Assembly: GCF_016031625.1 (NCBI RefSeq) | Contig: NZ_JACCHP010000034.1 | Location: 1-49,382 of the forward strand | Reading direction: 5' to 3' | From: Bradyrhizobium agreste | GTDB taxonomy: Bacteria; Pseudomonadota; Alphaproteobacteria; Rhizobiales; Xanthobacteraceae | Length of the DNA stretch: 49,382 nucleotides | Shown here: one piece after another, positions 1-8,249 of the stretch | How the letters are laid out: each line of letters opens with the position of its first letter | Position numbering within the stretch: the first letter of the stretch is position 1 | Made by a program: the position numbers and the translations under genes | The notes under the pieces: model-generated | The model's database searches: none | What the model was told of the DNA's origin: nothing | Seen by the model: the letters and a program-made list of their open reading frames with translations, nothing else

Positions 1-226
1 ATTGCCAAGCAAGCTGCCCGAGCCTGAGTACGAGGAAGGAGCAATCGTGCGCAGGGCCAGTCAGCTCAAGGCCAACTTACGCTTCGGCAAGCGGCGCTGG
101 CGCGTCCCGGAGGCCTTCCGCGGCGAGCTTTTGGCCATCAGGCCACTCGCCACCGATGGGCAATTCGGCGTCTACTTCGGAGCCCATCAAATCGCATCCA
201 TCGATCTACGAGGTGATGCAAAATGA
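1..226 (+). CDS. IS481-family transposase, C-terminal end (partial)
   Basis: Open frame entering from the left edge and ending at TGA 224-226; about 74 residues are visible. The pattern of a Pro/Glu-rich linker followed by VVRR/IVRR-like and 'RFGKRRWRVPEAFRGE' residues, then 'VYFGAHQIASIDL', matches the beta-rich C-terminal tail that follows the DDE integrase core in IS481-type transposases. The catalytic core lies outside the window, so activity cannot be judged. The frame closes about 50 bases before a pair of GTTACCCATGTC repeats that look like the terminal region of the element, which supports this being the intact 3' end of the gene and not an internal fragment. Family assignment is from recalled similarity. 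Confidence 0.7.
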   Translation, partial: LPSKLPEPEYEEGAIVRRASQLKANLRFGKRRWRVPEAFRGELLAIRPLATDGQFGVYFGAHQIASIDLRGDAK

Positions 227-280
227 ACCCGTTACCCATGTCTCCGAACGGTGTTACCCATGTCCCCGGTCCGCACACTT
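1..280 (+). mobile_element. Right end of an IS481-like insertion sequence
   Basis: The transposase tail (to 226) is followed by two tandem near-identical 16-mers, GTTACCCATGTCTCCG at 231-246 and GTTACCCATGTCCCCG at 253-268, 22 bases apart. Such subterminal repeats are usual in IS ends and probably bind transposase. The outer boundary is inferred to be near 270-280, just before a genomic palindromic repeat begins at about 281; the left end and any target duplication are outside the window. Confidence 0.5.
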
Positions 281-352
281 GTCCCGGCCATCCACGTTTT
301 GGGAGCGCGGATACGAAGACGTGGATGCCCGGGTCAAGCCCGGGCATGACGG
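281..352. repeat. Intergenic palindromic repeat, GCCCGGG type
   Basis: An imperfect palindrome: ATCCACGT at 290-297 pairs with ACGTGGAT at 319-326, followed by a compact hairpin GCCCGGG (327-333) / CCCGGGC (339-345). It abuts the IS end and lies upstream of the gamma-glutamyltransferase gene. It resembles the REP-like units scattered in Bradyrhizobium genomes (recalled, not searched). Confidence 0.6.
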
Positions 353-519
353 TGGGGACAGCCCCCGCACCTCACATCCCGCGCCTGTTTCACACCAGCC
401 ATGTCGCGCCTCCCTTTGGATGTTCTCGTTGGCGGCAATGTGCCATTGTCCGCGCGCTTCGCCAATTGCGGAGCCTCGCATTCAACGCAGCGAACCATCG
501 ACGAGCATCAGACGACATC

Positions 520-2109
520 ATGCCTCAGCAGTTCAGCCTCAACCAAACAATCCGCAAGCCCGCCGTCACATCCAAGGGCGGCATCGTCGCCTCGCAATCG
601 CGGCGGGCGGCTGAAGTCGGGGCAGAGGTGCTGGCCGCGGGCGGCGATTGCGTCGACGCGATCGTCGCGACCACGTTTGCCCTCAACGTCCTCGAGCCCT
701 GGAACAGCGGCATCGGCGGCGGCGGTGCGATGGTGCTCTACCGCGCCAAGGAAAATCGCTACCAAGTGATCGACTACGGCATGTGCGCACCGCAGAGCCT
801 GCGCGCCGCCGATTATCCGCTCAGCGGCGAAGGCGCGGCGTCCGATCTGTTTCCATGGCCGCGGGTGAAGGATGACCGCAACGTCCACGGCCCCGGCTCG
901 ATCGCCGTGCCCGGCGTCGTCGCCGGAATGGAAGAGGCGCACCGCCGCTACGCCAAATTGCCGTGGAAGGATCTGGTCACGCCGGCAGCTCGGCTCGCCG
1001 GCGAAGGCCTGCTGGTCGATTGGTGGACGACGGTGACGATCGCGGGCTCGGCCGCCGATCTCAGACGCTACCCCGCGAGCGCGGCCGCATATCTGAAGGA
1101 CGGCCTGCCGCCGACCGCGCCATGGGGCATCAAGGCCGAGACGCGGCTGCCGCAGGACGCCCTGAAGGCGACGCTGTCACATCTCGCCGACGCGGGCCCG
1201 CGCGATTTCTATCAAGGCGATCTCGCCAGGAGCATTGCTTCCGACATCCAGACCGACGGCGGCTCGCTGTCGGTGGAGGATCTCGGCGCCTTCCGCGCCC
1301 ACCTGCGCGAGCCGCTGGCGATTCCCTATCGCGAGGGCAAGGTGTTCGCGACCCCGGAGCTCACCGCGGGCCCCACCATGGCGCACGCGCTGCGCCTGTT
1401 GCAGCAGAGCTTGGCGCCGGCAGGCGCGCCGGATGCCGGCGCTTATGTCGAATATGCGCTGGCCCTGCAGGCCGCCTTCCGTGAGCGGCTCAAGGACATG
1501 GGCGATGCCGACGGCAAGCGCTCGCTCGGCGCCGAATATCTGGCGCCGGCCTGCACCACGCATTTCTCGGTGGTCGATCGTCACGGCAACATCGCGGCGG
1601 TGACGCAGACGCTGCTCTCGTCCTTCGGCTCGCGATACGTGACACCGCACAGCGGCATCACCATGAACAACGGCATCATGTGGTTCGACCCGACGCCCGG
1701 CACCACCAACTCGCTGGCTCCGGGCAAGCGCTGCCTCTGCAATTACACGCCCGTCATCGCCGAGACCAAGGACGGCAAGCGCCTCGCGGTCGGCGCCTCC
1801 GGCGGCCGTCGCATCCTGCCCGCGGTGACGCAGCTCGTGTCCTTTGCGATGGATTACGGCATGGACCTGGATGCCGCCATCCACCAGCCGCGCATCGACG
1901 CCAGCGAAGGCGCAGTGGTGATCGGCGATGCGCGCCTGCCTGAGGAGGTGCGCAAGGCGCTTGCGGCGCGCTTCGACTATGAAGAGAGCCGGGTGCAGGC
2001 GGTGCCGCAGAAATTCGCCTGTCCGAGCGTCGTGATGCGCGATGGCGCGCTCAACTCCGGCGCGGTCGAGATTTTCCAGCCGTGGGCCGATGCGGTGGCG
2101 GAGGCTTGA
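520..2109 (+). CDS. ggt: Gamma-glutamyltransferase family protein (Ntn-hydrolase)
   Basis: A 529-residue protein of the gamma-glutamyltranspeptidase family, which cleaves or transfers gamma-glutamyl groups of glutathione and related compounds. The GIGGGG glycine motif is at residues 64-69. The autoprocessing site is CTTHFSVVDRHGN; the first Thr of TTHFS (about residue 346) is the expected nucleophile and N-terminus of the small subunit. GASGGRRI near residue 426 matches the oxyanion loop. The open frame runs upstream to 223, but the first 99 codons would read through the palindromic repeat and look non-coding; ATG 520, directly before the conserved GGT N-terminus, is chosen. From this start there is no signal peptide, unlike the classical periplasmic enzyme, so a cytoplasmic amidase-type role is possible. 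Neighbouring amino acid transport and catabolic genes suggest use of gamma-glutamyl compounds as nutrients. Confidence 0.88.
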   Translation: MPQQFSLNQTIRKPAVTSKGGIVASQSRRAAEVGAEVLAAGGDCVDAIVATTFALNVLEPWNSGIGGGGAMVLYRAKENRYQVIDYGMCAPQSLRAADYPLSGEGAASDLFPWPRVKDDRNVHGPGSIAVPGVVAGMEEAHRRYAKLPWKDLVTPAARLAGEGLLVDWWTTVTIAGSAADLRRYPASAAAYLKDGLPPTAPWGIKAETRLPQDALKATLSHLADAGPRDFYQGDLARSIASDIQTDGGSLSVEDLGAFRAHLREPLAIPYREGKVFATPELTAGPTMAHALRLLQQSLAPAGAPDAGAYVEYALALQAAFRERLKDMGDADGKRSLGAEYLAPACTTHFSVVDRHGNIAAVTQTLLSSFGSRYVTPHSGITMNNGIMWFDPTPGTTNSLAPGKRCLCNYTPVIAETKDGKRLAVGASGGRRILPAVTQLVSFAMDYGMDLDAAIHQPRIDASEGAVVIGDARLPEEVRKALAARFDYEESRVQAVPQKFACPSVVMRDGALNSGAVEIFQPWADAVAEA

Positions 2110-2252
2110 GTCGGCTGGAATTGCCAGCGCGCGTTGAGCTCCAGCGCGATTACGCATCCAGGAGAGCGTCACGACTCCTCCACATTCGCAGGGAACTTAC
2201 CTGCCCGGCGTTCGTTCACTGAACGGACAATGCGCTCGCCCCACTGGAGGAC

Positions 2253-2474
2253 ATGATGAAGAAACTTGCGCTCGCCGCGTCGCTGATCATTGCGGCCGGC
2301 TTCACCTTTGCGAGCCCGGCGCTGGCGAAGGGTGGGCATGGCCACGGACATGGTCATGGCTATAAGATAGGCCATCATCACTATGGCACGCCGCCCGGAT
2401 GGTACCATGGGCGCAAGGTCGGCTGGCGCGGTTACGGCTGCCCGCCCGGACTGTGGAAGCAGGGCCGCTGCTGA
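2253..2474 (+). CDS. Small secreted His/Gly-rich protein
   Basis: A 73-residue protein with a clear Sec signal peptide (MMKKL, hydrophobic core, cleavage after SPALA near residue 25). The mature part is short, begins with an alternating Gly-His run (KGGHGHGHGHG), then has aromatic and glycine residues and two Cys (CPP and the C-terminal Cys). A GGAGG Shine-Dalgarno lies just before the ATG pair; 2253 or 2256 could be the start. Such His-rich tails can bind Ni, Zn or Cu, but no function is known. It is a single-gene unit, closed by the hairpin terminator at 2498-2526 and convergent with the FAD oxidase gene. Confidence 0.75.
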   Translation: MMKKLALAASLIIAAGFTFASPALAKGGHGHGHGHGYKIGHHHYGTPPGWYHGRKVGWRGYGCPPGLWKQGRC

Positions 2475-2497
2475 TGCCATCTTGCAATTCTTGAGAA

Positions 2498-2526
2498 GGC
2501 GCCGCCCTCACAAGGCGGCGCCTTTC
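2498..2526. terminator. Rho-independent terminator, probably bidirectional
   Basis: Perfect 9-bp stem GGCGCCGCC (2498-2506) / GGCGGCGCC (2514-2522), 7-nt loop, followed by TTT on the plus strand. It sits between convergent genes ending at 2474 (+) and 2525 (-), so it can serve the plus-strand gene and perhaps both. Confidence 0.75.
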
Positions 2527-3808
2527 ATATGCCGAGCCGGTCCCGCACCCGGCCCGCAATCACGGCGGTGGTCACGCCGACCGGCCAGAACGCGTGCATC
2601 GGGATCGGCTTGATGCCCGTGATGGGCATGTCGATCTCGGCCTTGGTGCCGCCGATCAGGCGGCGGGCGAGCTGCGCGCCCATCGCGGTCGAGAGCGCGA
2701 CACCGCGGCCGTTGCAGCCGAGCGAGATCAGGACGCTCTCAGCAGGCTCGTGCACGTGGGGATAATGGTCCTTGGTGATGGCGAGCCGGCTGTTCCAGCC
2801 GTGGGTCCAGGCAATGCCCTTGAGCTGCGGCCAGAGCCGCTCCGCGTAACGCATGAGATAGGCGACGTCATGCGGCGACTTGATCCAGCGCATCGGGCCG
2901 CGTCCGCCCATCAAAAGACGATTCTGCTGATCGATGCGATAGTAGACCGTGATGTGGCCGCTCTCGTAGAGCACCGGACGCGTCGGCATGATCGAACGAG
3001 CGACCGCGTCGGAGAGCGGCGCGGTGGCGGCGATCGAGGAAAACACCGGCACGATGGTGCGGCGGAGCGCCGGCCAGAGATCGTCGGTGAAGCCGTTGGT
3101 GGCGAGCAGGACCTTGTCGGCATGAACCACCGCCCGCGGCGTCTCGATGCGCCAGCGCGTTCCCTCGTGGCGGAGCGATAACGCCGGCGTCTCGCCATGA
3201 ACCTTCGCGCCCGCCGAAATCGCGGCGCGCGCAAGACCACGGGCGTAGCTGAGGGGATGCAGATCGCCGCCGCGACTATCGAGCATGGCGCCGATGTAGC
3301 GGTCGGTACCGGTCATCTCGCGCAGCTGCGCGCGGTCGAGATACGTCACCGGCATGCCGCGGCGGATGCATTGCTGCGCGGTCTGCTCGATCGCGGCGGC
3401 GCTGCTCTCATTGTAAGCCGCGCGCAGCGTGCCATTCTGCCGCGCCTCGCACGGGATCTGGTAGCGGCGGATCAAATCGTGCGTGAAGTTGGTCGTGCCG
3501 TAGGCGAACGCGATCATACGGCGGCCGAGCTCAGTGCCGAAATCGGCCTCGATCTTGTCAGGATCGTGCTTCAGTCCGGGATTGGTGTGGCCGCCATTGT
3601 TGCCGGACGCGCCCCAGCCCGGCTCCTGCGCCTCCAGCACCAGCGCCTCGACGCCCTGCTCCGCCAGATGCAGCGCCGTGGAGAGGCCGGTGTAGCCGCC
3701 GCCGACGATCGCGACGGAGACGCTCTTGTCGACGTCGAGCGGCGGCGTGGCGACCGGCGCGACGGCGGTGTCGGCATAGAGCGAGGGTGGCAGAGGCAGG
3801 CGCGTCAT
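2525..3808 (-). CDS. FAD-dependent amine oxidoreductase (DAO family, PuuB/OrdL-like)
   Basis: A 427-residue D-amino acid oxidase-fold flavoprotein. The dinucleotide-binding motif VGGGYTG is at residues 35-41, followed by the acidic VLEAQEPGWGASGNNGG segment in which the GASGxNGG motif is typical of the gamma-glutamylputrescine oxidase/OrdL group. A C-terminal flavin-contact segment (LGCNGRGVALSTAMG) is present. The family oxidises secondary amines or amino-modified acids with H2O2 or electron-acceptor reduction. The exact substrate cannot be read off; its place beside a gamma-glutamyltransferase, an omega-amino acid aminotransferase and PuuR-like regulators makes polyamine or gamma-glutamyl amine breakdown plausible. 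It lies 12 bases downstream of the ABC ATPase gene, in the same direction, and is probably the last gene of that operon. Confidence 0.82.
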   Translation of the reverse strand: MTRLPLPPSLYADTAVAPVATPPLDVDKSVSVAIVGGGYTGLSTALHLAEQGVEALVLEAQEPGWGASGNNGGHTNPGLKHDPDKIEADFGTELGRRMIAFAYGTTNFTHDLIRRYQIPCEARQNGTLRAAYNESSAAAIEQTAQQCIRRGMPVTYLDRAQLREMTGTDRYIGAMLDSRGGDLHPLSYARGLARAAISAGAKVHGETPALSLRHEGTRWRIETPRAVVHADKVLLATNGFTDDLWPALRRTIVPVFSSIAATAPLSDAVARSIMPTRPVLYESGHITVYYRIDQQNRLLMGGRGPMRWIKSPHDVAYLMRYAERLWPQLKGIAWTHGWNSRLAITKDHYPHVHEPAESVLISLGCNGRGVALSTAMGAQLARRLIGGTKAEIDMPITGIKPIPMHAFWPVGVTTAVIAGRVRDRLGI

Positions 3809-3820
3809 GGCAAAGCCCGG

Positions 3821-4552
3821 TCAGAGCGGATGCAGCACGCGGCGCAGAAAGTCCTGCGTCCGCGCGTGCTGCGGTTGATTGAGCACCGATTTAGCCGGCC
3901 CCTGCTCGACGATGACGCCGCCATCGATGAACAGAACACGATCGGCGACATCGCGGGCGAAGCCCATCTCGTGGGTCACGACGACCATGGTCATGCCGTC
4001 GTCGGCGAGCTTGCGCATGACGCCGAGGACGTCGCCGACGAGCTCGGGGTCGAGCGCCGAGGTCGGCTCGTCGAACAGAATCGCCTTGGGCTGCATGGCG
4101 AGCGCCCGCGCGATCGCGACGCGCTGCTGCTGGCCGCCGGAGAGCTGCGGCGGATGCGCGTCGGCCTTTTCGGCAAGCCCGACCTGGGCGAGCAGCGCCC
4201 GGCCGCGCTCCAGCACCTGGGCTCGCGGCTCCTTCTTCACGAAGAGCGGCCCTTCGATCACGTTCTCCAGCGCGGTGCGATGCGGGAACAGGTTGAAGCG
4301 CTGGAACACCATCGAGACCTGGGTGCGGATGTTCACGATCGACGGCGCATCGCGATCGACCTTCAAGCCTTCGACGCTGATCTCGCCACGGTCGTAGCTT
4401 TCGAGACCGTTGATACAGCGCAGGATGGTCGACTTGCCGGAGCCGGAGGGGCCGATGATGCAGACCACCTCGCCCTTCTCGACCGAGGCCGTGATGCCCT
4501 TGAGCACCTCGACCTTGCCAAAGCTCTTGTGGACGTCGCTCAGCTCGATCAT
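3821..4552 (-). CDS. Polar amino acid ABC transporter ATP-binding protein (GlnQ/HisP type)
   Basis: A 243-residue ABC ATPase that energises uptake through the adjacent permease. Walker A GPSGSGKS at residues 34-41, Q-loop region MVFQRFNLFPH, signature LSGGQ at 137-141, Walker B ILFDEP at 158-163, and the switch His in VVVTHEMGFARD. These are the family features of polar amino acid importers. The frame is open further upstream, but ATG 4552 matches the family N-terminus (MIELSDVHKSFG) and overlaps the permease stop codon by the usual ATGA, indicating translational coupling. Confidence 0.93.
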   Translation of the reverse strand: MIELSDVHKSFGKVEVLKGITASVEKGEVVCIIGPSGSGKSTILRCINGLESYDRGEISVEGLKVDRDAPSIVNIRTQVSMVFQRFNLFPHRTALENVIEGPLFVKKEPRAQVLERGRALLAQVGLAEKADAHPPQLSGGQQQRVAIARALAMQPKAILFDEPTSALDPELVGDVLGVMRKLADDGMTMVVVTHEMGFARDVADRVLFIDGGVIVEQGPAKSVLNQPQHARTQDFLRRVLHPL

Positions 4553-5202
4553 CGCTTGCCGGCCCGCTTCTCGAAGTGACGGACCAGCAGGATCAGCGGA
4601 ATGCTCATGGTGAGATACATCAGGGCGACCAGCGTGAACACGCTGGTGTTCTTGAAGGTCGAGGAGGCGATCAGCTTGCCCTGCAGCGCCAGCTCGGCGA
4701 CCGTGATGGTCGAGGCCTGCGAGGAATCCTTCAGCATCATGATCATGACGTTGCCGTAAGGAGGCAGCACGATGCGCACCGCCTGCGGCAGCACGACGCG
4801 GCGCATGGTGAGCCACCATCCCATGCCGATCGACTGCGCCGCCTCGATCTGCCCCTTGTCGATCGCCTCGATGCCGGCGCGGAAGTTCTCCGCCTGGTAG
4901 GCCGAATAGGCGATGCCGAGCCCGAGGATCGCGGCCTGCAAGGCCGACAGCGTGACGCCGAGATCGGGCATCACGAAGTAGAGGTAGAACAGCAGCACGA
5001 TGATTGGGATGCCGCGGATCACGTTGATCAGGCTGGCGCTGAGCATCGACAGCGCTCTGATGCCGGAGACCCGCATCATCGCCCAGACGAGGCCGAGCAC
5101 CGTCGAGAGCAGCAGCGAGCCGATCGTGACGATGATCGTCAGCGCGACGCCGTTCAAGAGGATCGGGAAGAACTCGACGGCGTCGCGCCAGAAGCCTTTC
5201 AT
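4549..5202 (-). CDS. Polar amino acid ABC transporter permease (HisMQ type)
   Basis: A 217-residue integral membrane protein with about five hydrophobic segments. It carries the EAA loop typical of HisMQ permeases (EAAQSIGMGWWLTMRRVVLPQA), which docks the ATPase. Only one permease gene is present, so a homodimer is expected. The gene overlaps the ATPase start by 4 nt and follows the binding-protein gene by about 31 nt. Length and N-terminus agree with the family. Confidence 0.92.
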   Translation of the reverse strand: MKGFWRDAVEFFPILLNGVALTIIVTIGSLLLSTVLGLVWAMMRVSGIRALSMLSASLINVIRGIPIIVLLFYLYFVMPDLGVTLSALQAAILGLGIAYSAYQAENFRAGIEAIDKGQIEAAQSIGMGWWLTMRRVVLPQAVRIVLPPYGNVMIMMLKDSSQASTITVAELALQGKLIASSTFKNTSVFTLVALMYLTMSIPLILLVRHFEKRAGKR

Positions 5203-5233
5203 CGGGCAGCCTTCATCGATCAGACGCTGACGA

Positions 5234-5992
5234 TCAACCCTGGGCCTTCAGGCCCCATTTATCGAGGATCTTGTCGATGGTGCCGTTGGCTTTCAGCTTC
5301 GCGAGCGAGGCGTTGATCTTGCCGAGCAGGGCGGTCTCGCCCTTGCGGACGCCAATGCCGACCGAGCCGACCGTGACCGGCTTGTAGCCGTCGACCAGGC
5401 GCACCTCGGGGAAGCCGCCCTGCTTCAGATTGTAGGCGAGGATCGGATAATCGGCGTAGCCAGCCTTGAGGCGGCCGGTGTTCACGTCGCGCAGGATGTC
5501 CGGGATTGTGTCGTAGGCCTTTACTTCGGCGAACAGGCCGGTCTTCTTCAGCGCGTCGACGAAGGCGGTGCCGACCTGGGCGCCGACCGTCTCGCCTTTC
5601 AGATCGTCCTGGGTGGCGTAAGCCTTGGTGTCGGTCTTCGGCACCACGAGGCCCTCGCCGTAGGTGTAGATCGGGTCAGAGAAGTCGATGACCTCCTTGC
5701 GCGGCGCGGTGATGAACATCGCGGCCGCAATGATGTCGATCTTGCTCGAGGTCAGCGAGGGGATCAGCGCCGAGAACTGCATCGGCTCGATCTGCACGTT
5801 GAAGCCGGCATCCTTGCCGATCTCGGTGATGAGATCGACCATGATGCCCTGGATGGTGTTGGTCTTGGTGTCGAGGAAGGTGAAAGGGATGCCCGTCGGC
5901 GTCGAGCCGACCTTCAGCACCTGTTGCGCCGAGGCCGGCACGGCTATGGCAATGGCGAGCGCCGCGAAAACGGCTTGAACAAAACGCTTCAT
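5234..5992 (-). CDS. Periplasmic amino acid-binding protein (SBP_bac_3)
   Basis: A 252-residue substrate-binding protein with a Sec signal peptide (MKRFVQAVFAALAIAIAVPASA, cleavage before QQ). The mature protein begins with the family pattern LKVGSTPTGIPFTFLD and has the DLITEIGKDAGF and FSDPIYTYGEGL segments of polar amino acid binders. It is the first gene of the importer operon (binding protein, permease, ATPase, FAD oxidase). It is read divergently from the XRE-cupin regulator gene at 6152; the shared upstream region holds a dyad that may be an operator. Ligand identity is not readable from sequence. Confidence 0.92.
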   Translation of the reverse strand: MKRFVQAVFAALAIAIAVPASAQQVLKVGSTPTGIPFTFLDTKTNTIQGIMVDLITEIGKDAGFNVQIEPMQFSALIPSLTSSKIDIIAAAMFITAPRKEVIDFSDPIYTYGEGLVVPKTDTKAYATQDDLKGETVGAQVGTAFVDALKKTGLFAEVKAYDTIPDILRDVNTGRLKAGYADYPILAYNLKQGGFPEVRLVDGYKPVTVGSVGIGVRKGETALLGKINASLAKLKANGTIDKILDKWGLKAQG

Positions 5993-6072
5993 CGCATCCC
6001 CCTTTTGGGCCTGGCCGGCGGCGGCGCGCGCATGTCGCGGTCAGACGTTGCGGGCGGGGCCGTTTCGGCCTA

Positions 6073-6095
6073 TTTTCACCAATATGAAAATTGGT
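6073..6095. promoter_or_regulatory. Candidate operator between importer operon and XRE-cupin gene
   Basis: AT-rich overlapping dyads in an otherwise GC-rich intergenic region: TTTTCA (6073-6078) / TGAAAA (6085-6090) and ACCAAT (6078-6083) / ATTGGT (6090-6095). The position, between divergent genes for an XRE-cupin regulator and the transporter it likely controls, suggests a regulator binding site. Inference only. Confidence 0.4.
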
Positions 6096-6151
6096 CACAC
6101 TTTCGCGGATGATGCAAGCGGTTTTCATGCACATGAAGGAAGCGGTTTGAC

Positions 6152-6820
6152 GTGAGCGGTGGCAAAAGAATGCGCAAACCGGCCGCCGCAAAGCCGGCCA
6201 GGAAAAAGCCGGCTAAGGTGAAAGCCAAAGCCAAGCCGGCCGAGCCGGCGATGGACGTCGCGGTCGGTCGCCGCATCCGGGATCTCAGGCGGGTCAGGCA
6301 GTTCTCGCTCGAGACGGTCGCCGCGCGCTCGGATTTGTCGATCGGCTTCCTCAGCCAGATCGAGCGCGGGCTGTCGTCGCCGTCGCTGCGCGTGCTGGCG
6401 ACGCTCGCCGACGTGCTCGGCGTCGGCATCGCCGCGCTGTTCGGCGCGAGCCCGAGCGCCGACGGCGCATCGGATCAGGTGGTGACGCGCGGATTGCAAC
6501 GGCCCGAATTGAAGCTGTGGCGCACCGGCGTGTCCAAACAATTGCTGAGCCCGGCCAGCAGCGACAACAAGCTCAATCTGTTCCTGGTGCATCTGGAGCC
6601 GGGCGGATCCACCGGCGACGAGCTCTACACCCACGACGGCGAAGAGGCCGGGCTCGTGCTCGAAGGCGAGATGATGCTGACGGTGGACAGCCAGACGTGG
6701 TCGCTGAAGACCGGCGACAGCTTCCGCTTTGCGAGCCGACGGCCGCACCGGTTTTCGAACCCGGCGCAGGATGCGAAGGCCGTGGTGCTGTGGGTGAACT
6801 GCGTGACGGGGGCGGGGTAG
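6152..6820 (+). CDS. XRE-family regulator with C-terminal cupin domain
   Basis: A 222-residue predicted DNA-binding sensor. Residues 1-32 are a Lys/Ala/Pro-rich basic tail, 34-88 a Cro/CI-type helix-turn-helix (RIRDLRRVRQFSLETVAARS, then SIGFLSQIERGLSSPS), and about 150-215 a small cupin barrel (HDGEEAGLVLEGEM, GDSFRFASRRPHRFSN) that probably binds a small ligand. The GTG at 6152 is chosen because AAGGAAG lies about 9 nt upstream; ATG 6170 is the alternative. Regulators of this layout (PuuR/SutR type) usually control adjacent transport or catabolic genes, here the divergent amino acid importer operon. Confidence 0.88.
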   Translation: MSGGKRMRKPAAAKPARKKPAKVKAKAKPAEPAMDVAVGRRIRDLRRVRQFSLETVAARSDLSIGFLSQIERGLSSPSLRVLATLADVLGVGIAALFGASPSADGASDQVVTRGLQRPELKLWRTGVSKQLLSPASSDNKLNLFLVHLEPGGSTGDELYTHDGEEAGLVLEGEMMLTVDSQTWSLKTGDSFRFASRRPHRFSNPAQDAKAVVLWVNCVTGAG

Positions 6821-6825
6821 CCGAT

Positions 6826-6913
6826 TGCTGTCATTCCGGGGCGATGCACAGCATCGAACCCGGAATCTCGAGATTCCGGGTTCGCCTCTTCGAGGCGCCC
6901 CGGAATGACAGCA
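6826..6913. repeat. Palindromic intergenic repeat (GTCATTCCGGGG family), copy 1
   Basis: Perfect 18-bp inverted arms TGCTGTCATTCCGGGGCG (6826-6843) and CGCCCCGGAATGACAGCA (6896-6913), with an inner palindrome around CCCGGAATCTCGAGATTCCGGG. It occupies almost the whole gap between convergent genes. The same arms recur at 25559-25662 and 45387-45552. Confidence 0.85.
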
Positions 6914-6917
6914 TCAA

Positions 6918-8183
6918 TTACCCGAACCTGTACTTATACCGCTCCACCGTCAGCGCACTGACGTCGATCTCCGGCTTCCTGCCCGACAGCATGTCGGCGA
7001 GCACGCGGCCCGAGCCGCAGGACATGGTCCAGCCCAGCGTGCCGTGGCCGGTGTTGAGGTGGAGGTTGGCGTAGTGGGTCGGGCCGATCACGGGCGGGCC
7101 GTCCGGCGTCATCGGGCGCAGACCGCTCCAGAACGTCGCCTTGGACAGATCGCCGCCGCGCGGGAACAGGTCGGTCAGCGAATGATCGAGCGTGGCGCGC
7201 CGCGCAGCGTAGAGCTTGTCCGAATAGCCGGAGATTTCGGCGGTGCCGCCAACGCGGATGCGATTGCCGAGGCGGGTGATCGCGACCTTGTAGCTCTCGT
7301 CCATCACGGTCGATTCCGGCGCGCCGGAGGCGTCCTTGATCGGCACCGTGATCGAATAGCCCTTCACCGGATAGACCGGCAGCGAGATGCCGAGCGGCGC
7401 TACGAGCCGCGACGACCAGCTGCCGAGCGCGAGCACGTAAGCGTCCGCCTGCAACAGGCCGGCACTGGTCGCGACGCCGCTGACGCGCGCACCCTCGGTG
7501 ACGATGCGGTCGATCGAGGTGTTGAACAGGAAGCGCACGCCGAGCGCCTGGGCATGCTTGGCGAGCGCCTGCGTGAACATGTGGCAGTCGCCGGTCTCGT
7601 CCTGCGGCAGGCGAAGCCCGCCGACGAACTTCTCCTTCACGCCCGCGAGCGCCGGCTCGACCGCGATGCAGCCCTCGCGGCTCAGCACCTCGAAGGGCAC
7701 GCCATATTGCTTGAGCACGGCGATATCTTCGGCGGTGCCGTCGAGCTGGGCCTGGTAGCGAAACAGCTGCAGCGTTCCTTGCGAGCGCTCGTCATACTGG
7801 ACGCCGATGTCGCGGCGCAGATCGCGTAAAGAGTCACGGCTGTATTCGGCGATCGGAATCATCCGGCTCTTGTTGACCGCGTAGCGCGCGCTGGTGCAGT
7901 TGCGCAGCATCTTGAGCAGCCAGACCCACATCACCGGATCGAGCTTCGGCCGGATCACCAGCGGGCCGTGCTTCATCAGAAGCCACTTGATCGCCTTCAC
8001 CGGCACGCCGGGGCCGGCCCAGGGCGAGGAATAGCCGGGCGATACCTCGCCGGCATTGGCGAAAGAGGTCTCCAGTGCCGGCTCCGGCTGACGGTCGACG
8101 ACCGTCACCTCATGACCGGCACGCGCGAGGTAGTAGGCAGAGGTGACACCGATGACACCGCTGCCGAGGATCAGAACTTTCAC
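6918..8183 (-). CDS. dadA: D-amino acid dehydrogenase
   Basis: A 421-residue DAO-family flavoenzyme of the DadA type, which oxidatively deaminates D-amino acids to 2-oxo acids and passes electrons to the respiratory chain at the cytoplasmic membrane. The N-terminus is VLILGSGVIGVTSAYYLA (GSGVIG, FAD binding, residues 7-12), followed by SFANAGEVSPGYSSPWAGPG, a strongly conserved DadA segment. The C-terminal LHLNTGHGTLGWTMSCGSG is the matching DadA flavin-binding segment. Start is GTG 8183 (no better Met in frame). It lies about 66 nt downstream of the aminotransferase in the opposite order, same strand, so the two may be co-transcribed. Confidence 0.92.
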   Translation of the reverse strand: MKVLILGSGVIGVTSAYYLARAGHEVTVVDRQPEPALETSFANAGEVSPGYSSPWAGPGVPVKAIKWLLMKHGPLVIRPKLDPVMWVWLLKMLRNCTSARYAVNKSRMIPIAEYSRDSLRDLRRDIGVQYDERSQGTLQLFRYQAQLDGTAEDIAVLKQYGVPFEVLSREGCIAVEPALAGVKEKFVGGLRLPQDETGDCHMFTQALAKHAQALGVRFLFNTSIDRIVTEGARVSGVATSAGLLQADAYVLALGSWSSRLVAPLGISLPVYPVKGYSITVPIKDASGAPESTVMDESYKVAITRLGNRIRVGGTAEISGYSDKLYAARRATLDHSLTDLFPRGGDLSKATFWSGLRPMTPDGPPVIGPTHYANLHLNTGHGTLGWTMSCGSGRVLADMLSGRKPEIDVSALTVERYKYRFG

Positions 8184-8249
8184 GCTTCGTCAAACTCCCG
8201 CGGCGCTCGCCGCTGCAAGGACACAACTCGCTAGCGGCGAGAGCAAATA

